Positions 6,746 through 11,447 of a stretch of 11,447 bases of DNA are shown here, piece by piece. This stretch comes from Bacteroidales bacterium. GTDB taxonomy: Bacteria > Bacteroidota > Bacteroidia > Bacteroidales > UBA932. The DNA lies in the NCBI GenBank assembly GCA_004552115.1, contig SFPH01000122.1, positions 1-11,447 of the forward strand, written 5' to 3'. The stretch's first letter is position 1. Every line of letters begins with the position of its first letter. The notes below the pieces were generated by a model. That model had not been told where the DNA came from, did no database searches, and saw only the letters and a list, made by a program, of their open reading frames with translations. Made by a program: the position numbers and the translations under genes.

Positions 6746-7438
6746 ATGACATCAGAAAAGACAGTATCCGAGCTCATCCGGAACAATAAAGGAATCGCAG
6801 GCGCAGCGGCAATCTTCACCCTGCTCTCCATAATGTATTTTTTCCCTCCGTCAGACCTGAAGGCGGGACTCCCGGATTTCATAGTGGACTACCGGGTGGC
6901 CTGGCCGCTCCTGACATTGACCATCGCAAGCTGCTTCCTTGTCAGCTGGCCGATTGCCTTTGCGATGCTGTTCTCCTTCGCCGGAGACTTTTTCGGAGCA
7001 TACGGCAGCTTCGTCTGCCAGATGGGCTGCTTCGCGACAGCGCACGCATTCTTCATCTATTTCTTCTCCGCAAGATTCAAGGCTGTCTCAACCCTTAGCG
7101 CAATAAGGATGAAGATAGCCTGCATCGTCAGCATGTTCTTCATCGCGATTTTCATCTCGTTCATACTCCCGTCCATCGACAAGGGCATGCTCAGAATCGG
7201 ATGCGGAATATATGCCGGGCTGATCAGCATAATGCTGGGCACGGCATTGCTGCAGAGAGACCCGGGATTCGGCATCGGGGCACTGCTCTTCGTGCTGTCC
7301 GACCTGGTTCTCGCCTGGGACAAGTTCGTATCGCCTGTCGAGTACCGTTCATTCCTGGTCCTGATTCCGTATTATGCAGGCCAGCTCCTTATCTGGCTCA
7401 GGGCCAGCATTGACAACGCCAGGCGAAACAAGGCCTGA
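6746..7438 (+). CDS. yhhN: Lysoplasmalogenase-family membrane protein (YhhN/TMEM86)
   Basis: This 230-residue integral membrane protein has about seven or eight hydrophobic segments (roughly 17-33, 51-68, 69-90, 92-108, 124-141, 150-168, 176-190, 203-219). Characterised TMEM86/YhhN enzymes hydrolyse the vinyl-ether bond of lysoplasmalogen, giving a fatty aldehyde and a glycerophospho-alcohol. The family's conserved polar residues inside membrane segments are all present: FSFAGD (77-81), QMGCFATAH with H100 (92-100), GALLFVLSDLVLAWDKF with S185 and D186 (178-194), and YYAGQLLI (209-216). Length is close to E. coli YhhN (about 210). The ATG at 6746 is preferred; a TTG at 6737 lies inside the putative -7 box. 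The gene is divergent from the SDR-ALDH operon across a 149-nt region and could share its control. The aldehyde it would release is a natural substrate for the neighbouring ALDH3-type enzyme. Family confident; enzymatic role inferred from homology. Confidence 0.85.
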   Translation: MTSEKTVSELIRNNKGIAGAAAIFTLLSIMYFFPPSDLKAGLPDFIVDYRVAWPLLTLTIASCFLVSWPIAFAMLFSFAGDFFGAYGSFVCQMGCFATAHAFFIYFFSARFKAVSTLSAIRMKIACIVSMFFIAIFISFILPSIDKGMLRIGCGIYAGLISIMLGTALLQRDPGFGIGALLFVLSDLVLAWDKFVSPVEYRSFLVLIPYYAGQLLIWLRASIDNARRNKA

Positions 7439-7448
7439 ATGAGGCCTT
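7430..7448. terminator. Weak hairpin between convergent genes
   Basis: AAGGCC (7430-7435) and GGCCTT (7443-7448) form a 6-bp stem with a 7-nt loop containing the YhhN stop codon (7436-7438). Only 16 nt separate the two convergent genes. No T tract follows on the plus strand, so termination here is uncertain. Confidence 0.25.
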
Positions 7449-7454
7449 CCTCCC

Positions 7455-8585
7455 TTACAGTCCGGCAATGAACGTGCGCATCTCTTCAACGTGGTCGAGA
7501 GCGCTGTGGAAGAGTGCCATCTGGGCACGGGCACGGACGAAGTTGTGGTCGATGTACTTGGTCTTGTAATAAGTGTCGCCGTTGATATAGTCCGCAAGGA
7601 AGCGCACAGCCTGCATGAACGGGAACATGCATGCGGCATAAGGCAGATTCTCCTTCTCCACATCGGTAAGGAAACAGCCGGCCGACTCGATGTAGCCGCG
7701 TGTGAAGGCCTTGAAAATCTCCATGTTGAAACTGATTTTCGTCGTGTCAGGTTCATCCTCCGGGGCCGTATTGGCAGCCGTGCGGAGAAAATCGCCGAAA
7801 TCCGAGAACACATAGCTCGGCATCACGGTATCAAGGTCAATGACGCAGAGAATGTTGCCGTCCTTGTCGAAGAGCATGTTGTTTACCTTTGTGTCACAAT
7901 GACATACGCGCTTCGGAAGAAGGCCGTCACGATGCAGCTGCTCGGCCTTGCACATCTCGATTCCGTAATTGTCAATGTCCTCGAGCATATCCATGACCTC
8001 CTCGCCGTGATCAGGGTCGTCCATATTGACCTCAACCCCTTCCGCAGAGCCGTCAATCCTGCCGACAGCATCATTCTCCACAGCCTCGATCAGCTGTGAC
8101 AGACGGAGTTCCATATTGTGAAAATCAGGAATGGTCTCGCCGAGAGTATCCGGAATGTCGGAAAGCATCGCCTCGAAATTGCCGAAAGCCTTGCCTGCGC
8201 AGTATGAATATTCAGGATTTACAGTCTCGTATGTATATGCATCCGGAATGAATACGGAAATCCTCCAGAACTTCCCGTCCTCTTCAAGCCAGCTGTCCTC
8301 AGAGCCCTTCAACTTGATGAAACGAAGCACTTTCCTGTCAATGTCAGACTCCCCCGCCGCCTCAAGCTTCGCCCTGATATGGCCCGTTACCGCCTCGATA
8401 TTGTGCTGAAGAAGAGGCACATCCTTGAAAATCGCATTATTGATTCGCTGGAGCACATAGTCCGGAGCGGAGCCTTCCGTAACAACCTTGAAAGTGTCAT
8501 TGATAAGACCGCTGCCGAGAGGTTCGACAGACTTGACATCCCCCTCGATCGCAAAGCGGGATATGATGCTTGTGAGTTCAGACAT
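7455..8585 (-). CDS. NahK-like N-acetylhexosamine kinase / APH-fold phosphotransferase
   Basis: This 376-residue kinase has the aminoglycoside-phosphotransferase/choline-kinase fold. Visible: N-terminal nucleotide-binding lobe with LGSGLINDTFKV (23-34), the Brenner motif HCDTKVNN (H229, D231, N236), and metal-binding IDLD (D250, D252) followed by TVMPSYVFSDFGDFLRTAANTAPEDE. The CDTK-NN-LFD plus VIDLDTVMP pattern is that of NahK (N-acetylhexosamine 1-kinase), used to salvage GlcNAc and GalNAc as sugar 1-phosphates; NahK is about 360 residues. In Bacteroidetes, relatives have carried the misleading label 'mucin-desulfating sulfatase'. The start at 8585 (MSELTS) is chosen because the upstream in-frame ATG (8627) adds 14 residues with no family character and lies in the hairpin-rich leader. 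It lies 106 nt downstream of the TonB receptor on the same strand and converges with yhhN. Choline or ethanolamine kinase activity cannot be excluded and would suit the lipid context, but the motifs favour the sugar kinase. Confidence 0.8.
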   Translation of the reverse strand: MSELTSIISRFAIEGDVKSVEPLGSGLINDTFKVVTEGSAPDYVLQRINNAIFKDVPLLQHNIEAVTGHIRAKLEAAGESDIDRKVLRFIKLKGSEDSWLEEDGKFWRISVFIPDAYTYETVNPEYSYCAGKAFGNFEAMLSDIPDTLGETIPDFHNMELRLSQLIEAVENDAVGRIDGSAEGVEVNMDDPDHGEEVMDMLEDIDNYGIEMCKAEQLHRDGLLPKRVCHCDTKVNNMLFDKDGNILCVIDLDTVMPSYVFSDFGDFLRTAANTAPEDEPDTTKISFNMEIFKAFTRGYIESAGCFLTDVEKENLPYAACMFPFMQAVRFLADYINGDTYYKTKYIDHNFVRARAQMALFHSALDHVEEMRTFIAGL

Positions 8586-8607
8586 ATAAAAAATCAGTTT
8601 CAGTACA

Positions 8608-8666
8608 TGCCGGCATGGCACCGGCAATAATCACATGGCCGCACAGGAAAAATCCGATGCGGCCGT
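8608..8666 (-). terminator. Two hairpins between TonB receptor and kinase
   Basis: ATGGCCGCA (8635-8643) pairs with TGCGGCCGT (8658-8666, one G-T pair), with three further pairs possible inside (GGA/TCC). A second stem, TGCCGG (8608-8613) with CCGGCA (8621-8626), lies closer to the kinase. The first is a plausible end for the receptor transcript although no T tract follows on the minus strand; the pair could instead structure the kinase leader. Confidence 0.4.
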
Positions 8667-8691
8667 AAAATTATAAAAAACAATCTTCAAA

Positions 8692-10866
8692 TCAAAATCC
8701 GAGATCGACTGACATCCCGGCTTTCACCACAATCCCCGGCTGGGGAATGTTGCCGTGGTCGAAATACTCATTATCGGTCAGGTTGTCAGCCTCCAGGTAT
8801 ACAGTATAATGCCTGTCCTTCTCGCGGCAGAAAGAGCCTGTCCAATACAGGCGGGCGTCCAGTACCGAATAAGGTTTCAGCTTCACGATATTCCCCGTGG
8901 AAGCCAGGTTCTCATACACTTCGTAGGAGCCGTTCCTGTCCACCCATCTCCAGGATGCGTCCAGGCAAAGCCCCTTCCAGAAATGAAGTCCGGCCCTGGC
9001 GACGAACTTGTGCCTCACATATTCCAGCGAATATCTGGAATATATTCCCGGAGTCTCCTCCTTGTCCTGCGAGATATGGCTGTAGCTGAGGTCCAGGGTC
9101 CTGAGGAAGAATTCCTCCCGGAGCAGGATATTCCTGAAGTCAAGCCTCACGTCAATCTCCTGCCCGAACGTGTTCACCTTCGTGTAATTGACTGATTTCC
9201 AGACTGCATCAGGTCCATCCGCCTCATCCTTTATCCAGTCTATCATATCCGAGCCCATATTGTAGTACACTGAAAGGACCGCATTGACTCCCCTTCTGGA
9301 ATATCTCAGTCCGCCCTCGAGGGCCTGCATTTTCTCAGCCTTGAGATTCTTGTCAGCCAGATGTCCTCCCACGGAATAATAGAGGTCGGTGAAGGTAGGC
9401 ATTCTCAATGAGGAATTGTACGAGAGATAAGCCTTCCAGTCGGAGGCGAAGCGCATCGACGCATTGACTCCGGGATAGAAGCGGAAGCCGTCCTCATTGC
9501 CGGTATTCTTCACCGCCGCCACTCCGGCATTGGCCGAAAACCCGCCGATTTCGTAGGTATGTTCGAGGAAGAAGCTGATATTCGTGCGGTTAAGCCCTTC
9601 GTAGGTATGTTCGAGGAAGAAGCTGATATTCGTGCGGTTAAGCCCCTTGGCATAGCTCACGTCATAACCCTGAACCGGCTTCGGATTCTTCAGCATCTCG
9701 CCGAGATTGGTGCTTATGATATCCTCGTTGCGGACTTCGGCCCCGAAGGCAGTCTTGCCGATGAGAGTCTCCACCCAGGCATTGAGATTGACTCCGAACA
9801 CATTGGTTCTGTGATGGTTGTACGGGACGGCTTCCGGATTGCCCCGCACCAGTTCAAACCTGTCCCGGCTGTGGTTCCAATAGACCGAAGGGCGGAACTT
9901 GACCACGCCGTCCGTCCTCGCCGACACAGACACGAAGGTCTTGAGCGTGTGCTCGAACTGGTCGTCGAACTTCGGACTGTAGAATGTATTGGAACCGAAA
10001 TTCCTGCTGCTGATGCCTGCAGACCAGTCCAGGACTATCTCAGGATGCGTCCAGCTGCCCTGATAGAAGGCCTTGACGGCATTGTAGTCGGTATTGAGCC
10101 CGCCTGCCTGATTCCTGCTGAATCCGTCTGAACGAAGATAGCTCGCCGACACGCTGCCGGTCACCTTTCCGGTAGCAGCCCCGAAACTTACCCCGGCATC
10201 CGCGAACCCGAATGAACCTCCTGCGGCCCTGGCGGACAGCTTCGTCCCCTCAGGCTTCTTCGTGACGATATTAAGCGCCCCGAGCAATGAATAAGATCCG
10301 TAGGAGACCCCTGCCGGACCGGAGAGAATCTCGATGCGGTCTATGTCCTTGAGATCCACCGGCAAATCTACTGCGTTATGGCCTGTCTGAGGGTCACTGA
10401 TGTTGATTCCGTTCAGGAAAATGGCCACCTGGTCGGAACTTCCTCCCCGGACGCTGATATCGGTCTGGGCTCCCATGTCACCCCTCTGTCGGACATCCAC
10501 TCCGGCCATGGTCTTGAGGATGTCATTGACACTCACCGCCGGAAGGGACGCTATGGCCGCACTGTCCAGCACAGAGACGATTCTTGCGCTTCGGGACAAT
10601 GTCACCGGCACCCTCGAGGATGTGACTGAAACGGAATCGATGTAGTTGACGGAATTGTCTTTCGGAAGATTCTCCGAATGGAGCGCCTGTTCCCCGCAAA
10701 GGAATGCTGCCGGCGCAATCAAACCAGGCGAAAAGCGCGATTCGCGCCGCTCGATCCCTGCAGCCAAGTCGTTCGAATCGCTAAAAACGACGGCGCCTAG
10801 CCAGTCGCATCTATCGAACCGCGCAATCCCAGCCGTCGCCCCTGTCCAGCCCGCCACATCCGACAC
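8692..10866 (-). CDS. TonB-dependent outer-membrane receptor, BtuB-like, with non-native 5' end
   Basis: This energised outer-membrane importer resembles BtuB. In the open frame (724 residues from the ATG at 10866), the TonB-box-like segment is YIDSVSVTSSR (75-85). The plug spans about 90-205, with VNDILKTMAGVDVRQRG (113-129), ISVRGGSSDQVAIFLNGI (137-154) and IDRIEILSGPAGVSYG (175-190). A barrel of about 500 residues follows, with the C-terminal TonB-box-distal strand pattern (EADNLTDNEYFDHGNIPQPG, then VKAGMSVDLGF). The first ~48 residues (about 10723-10866) have no signal peptide and resemble no receptor. The sequence becomes receptor-like only at AFLCGEQALHSENLP, probably the end of the lost signal peptide. 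So the native gene is 5'-truncated near 10723-10735 and the ATG at 10866 is probably spurious. Residues 408-439 are a perfect two-copy repeat. Cobalamin is the classical BtuB ligand, but I cannot assign the substrate; no riboswitch is visible because the native upstream region is missing. Confidence 0.8.
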   Translation of the reverse strand: MSDVAGWTGATAGIARFDRCDWLGAVVFSDSNDLAAGIERRESRFSPGLIAPAAFLCGEQALHSENLPKDNSVNYIDSVSVTSSRVPVTLSRSARIVSVLDSAAIASLPAVSVNDILKTMAGVDVRQRGDMGAQTDISVRGGSSDQVAIFLNGINISDPQTGHNAVDLPVDLKDIDRIEILSGPAGVSYGSYSLLGALNIVTKKPEGTKLSARAAGGSFGFADAGVSFGAATGKVTGSVSASYLRSDGFSRNQAGGLNTDYNAVKAFYQGSWTHPEIVLDWSAGISSRNFGSNTFYSPKFDDQFEHTLKTFVSVSARTDGVVKFRPSVYWNHSRDRFELVRGNPEAVPYNHHRTNVFGVNLNAWVETLIGKTAFGAEVRNEDIISTNLGEMLKNPKPVQGYDVSYAKGLNRTNISFFLEHTYEGLNRTNISFFLEHTYEIGGFSANAGVAAVKNTGNEDGFRFYPGVNASMRFASDWKAYLSYNSSLRMPTFTDLYYSVGGHLADKNLKAEKMQALEGGLRYSRRGVNAVLSVYYNMGSDMIDWIKDEADGPDAVWKSVNYTKVNTFGQEIDVRLDFRNILLREEFFLRTLDLSYSHISQDKEETPGIYSRYSLEYVRHKFVARAGLHFWKGLCLDASWRWVDRNGSYEVYENLASTGNIVKLKPYSVLDARLYWTGSFCREKDRHYTVYLEADNLTDNEYFDHGNIPQPGIVVKAGMSVDLGF
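9550..9645 (-). repeat. Perfect 48-bp tandem duplication inside the TonB receptor
   Basis: Bases 9550-9597 and 9598-9645 are identical. They encode GLNRTNISFFLEHTYE twice in a row (residues 408-423 and 424-439), keeping the frame. The unit corresponds to about one barrel strand plus a turn. Confidence 0.95.
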
Positions 10867-11033
10867 ATCGCACCCCGATACCGAAGACTCCTACTGCATA
10901 GGACTCAGAGGCTACGCAAAAGAACCCGCGCATAAAACCACTGGCATATCCGAATCCGATACCGAAGACTCCTACTGCATAGGACTCAGAGGATCCGCTC
11001 CCAAAACCGCACCAAAAGCCGACGACAAACCCG
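10735..11033. other. Unrecognised 300-nt segment between two junctions, carrying a direct repeat
   Basis: This stretch joins the truncated receptor to the Firmicutes-like genes and resembles neither. The plus strand is rich in C and A (many CCC, AAA, CGC triplets). On the plus strand one frame is open throughout and has a K/A/P/T/S-rich composition with a 12-residue repeat (DTEDSYCIGLRG). It has no convincing start and runs on antisense through the next genes, so I do not call it a gene. The opposite strand reads into the receptor frame. Origin unknown; intergenic repeat DNA is as likely as coding DNA. Confidence 0.5.
10875..10992. repeat. 37-bp perfect direct repeat, two copies with an 81-bp period
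   Basis: Bases 10875-10911 and 10956-10992 are identical over 37 nt and differ on both flanks; the 44-nt spacer is unrelated. Each copy has a small palindromic core (TCCTA, CTGCA loop, TAGGA; seven of eight pairs when extended to GACTCCTA/TAGGACTC). The period is a multiple of three. The small imperfect hairpin core resembles REP-type interspersed repeats more than a coding repeat. Confidence 0.85.
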
Positions 11034-11204
11034 CGCGCGGTACAGAAACACCTCCGGGGAGTTTTCCCGGGCGTAAAAGTGCGGCGTTGCCGCCACGGTA
11101 TCCACGCCCTGCGCCCGAAGCATCTCCAGCAGCGTCAGGCTCTCTTCCACCGTCTGGCTGCCGTCGTCCATGCCCGGCAGGATATGAGAATGAAAATCGA
11201 TCAT
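10986..11204 (-). pseudogene. CpsB/YwqE-type protein-tyrosine phosphatase, N-terminal fragment
   Basis: MIDFHSHILPGMDDG (1-15), EESLTLLEMLRAQGVDTV and ATPHFY (39-44) are the N-terminus of the PHP-domain manganese-dependent tyrosine phosphatases (CpsB, Wzb of Streptococcus, YwqE). Metal ligands H5, H7 and H42 are visible. These enzymes dephosphorylate the bacterial tyrosine kinase that controls polysaccharide chain length and are normally about 250 residues. Here similarity stops after about residue 57 (near 11034) and 15 unrelated codons lead to a stop at 10986, so only a quarter of the protein exists. Its ATG overlaps the stop of the kinase fragment (ATGA at 11201-11204), indicating translational coupling in the source operon. 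The fragment is more GC-rich than the Bacteroidales genes and belongs to a family typical of Firmicutes, so it is either a transferred remnant or part of another organism's contig. Confidence 0.7.
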
Positions 11205-11447
11205 CGCTTACTCTTTCGGGATTTTGCGGAGCCGGTTTTTCTCGCCCGCTCCTGGTCCGCCCCGGTTTCCCGGCTCTCGCTTTCATAGCGGCCGTACTGG
11301 CCATAGCGGCCATAGCGGCCATAACGCCCATAGCGGCCGTAACGTCCGCCGGAGATCGAGCTGTGCGTCATCACAAAGCCCAGCACCTTGATGTGCATGT
11401 ATTCCAGCTGGCGCAGCGCGGCAGACAGCCCCTGCCGATCGCTGTAA
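11201..11447 (-). CDS. CpsD-type bacterial tyrosine kinase, C-terminal tail (5' end outside window)
   Basis: The minus-strand frame is open from the window edge to a TGA at 11201-11203, giving about 81 residues. The beginning (SAALRQLEYMHIKVLGFVMTHSSI) resembles the last helix and strand of the CpsD/Wze cytoplasmic kinase domain, where LRQL...VLGFVLN is usual. It is followed by a tyrosine cluster: seven tyrosines, mostly as repeated Tyr-Gly-Arg units (about 11284-11349). BY-kinases autophosphorylate such C-terminal tyrosine clusters in trans. The tail then continues for about 30 basic, polar residues (ESESRETGADQERARKTG). The catalytic Walker motifs lie outside the window, so the kinase call rests on the tail, the preceding strand and above all the overlapping CpsB-like phosphatase. 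The internal ATG at 11396-11398 is not the start. Confidence 0.65.
   Translation of the reverse strand, partial: YSDRQGLSAALRQLEYMHIKVLGFVMTHSSISGGRYGRYGRYGRYGRYGQYGRYESESRETGADQERARKTGSAKSRKSKR
11284..11349 (-). repeat. 9-nt coding repeat (GGC CGC TAT) for the tyrosine cluster
   Basis: About seven imperfect tandem units of 9 nt encode Gly-Arg-Tyr (once Gly-Gln-Tyr). Third-position variation among units (TAT/TAC, CGC/CGT, GGC/GGG) suggests that the amino-acid repeat is maintained by selection rather than being very recent slippage. Confidence 0.75.

Noticed and set aside
7491..8099. 202-codon plus-strand frame opposite the NahK-like kinase
   Set aside because: It mirrors the kinase's Brenner-motif region; no independent promoter or domain.
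9559..10131. 190-codon plus-strand frame opposite the TonB receptor, containing an internal 16-residue repeat
   Set aside because: The repeat is just the antisense image of the 48-bp duplication, and the frame has no family character.
10875..10992. Possible CRISPR array from two 37-bp repeats with a 44-bp spacer
   Set aside because: Only two copies, no further units on either side, no cas genes, and the repeat is not of a known CRISPR type.
10735..11033. Insertion sequence or transposon at the junction
   Set aside because: No transposase-like frame, no terminal inverted repeats and no target-site duplication could be found.
11079..11288. 69-codon plus-strand frame at the right end
   Set aside because: Antisense to the phosphatase and kinase fragments, which overlap in the classic ATGA arrangement.
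10640..11447. Plus-strand frame open to the window edge that encodes DTEDSYCIGLRG twice
   Set aside because: Not called as a gene: no convincing start, and it continues antisense across the CpsB and CpsD fragments, so openness alone is weak evidence. The repeat itself is kept as a finding.

Overview
The window looks like a fragment of a Bacteroidales genome (Bacteroidetes, probably gut-associated) with a foreign piece at its right end. Three things support the Bacteroidales assignment. The promoters fit the phylum pattern of TTTG, about 20 nt, then TAnnTTTG (best case 866-897). Shine-Dalgarno signals are mostly weak. The gene families are typical: an outer-membrane beta-barrel protein, an OmpP1/FadL protein, a BtuB-like TonB-dependent receptor and a NahK-like sugar kinase. 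From about 11034 to the end the DNA is more GC-rich and encodes a tyrosine-kinase/phosphatase pair of the CpsD/CpsB type, which is characteristic of Firmicutes polysaccharide operons. That end is either a horizontal insertion or, more likely, an assembly chimera.

Layout. Positions 1-804 (+) hold the end of an outer-membrane beta-barrel gene, closed by a hairpin. Positions 927-2441 (+) encode a FadL-type outer-membrane transporter with its own promoter. A 15-bp perfect hairpin (2477-2514) separates it from three minus-strand genes: an acyl-CoA synthetase (2533-4173), an ALDH3-type aldehyde dehydrogenase (4372-5748) and a short-chain dehydrogenase (5769-6596). The last two form an operon. Divergent from them is a lysoplasmalogenase-family membrane protein (YhhN/TMEM86; 6746-7438, +), which converges on a NahK-like kinase (7455-8585, -). 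A TonB-dependent receptor follows (from 8692, -). Its 5' end has lost the signal peptide and runs into about 300 nt of unrecognised DNA with a 37-nt direct repeat. The last 400 nt hold the CpsB and CpsD fragments.

How the genes may work together (inference). FadL-type proteins import hydrophobic molecules. YhhN enzymes cleave lysoplasmalogen and release a fatty aldehyde. ALDH3 enzymes oxidise fatty aldehydes to fatty acids, and medium-chain acyl-CoA synthetases activate fatty acids to CoA thioesters. The dehydrogenase could interconvert alcohol and aldehyde. The region 927-7438 could therefore be a scavenging or detoxification route for host or dietary ether lipids and long-chain aldehydes or alcohols.

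Oddities that may be biology or assembly error: an apparent in-frame loss of about 30 residues in the acyl-CoA synthetase, a perfect 48-nt tandem duplication in the TonB receptor barrel, and two successive junctions at the right end.
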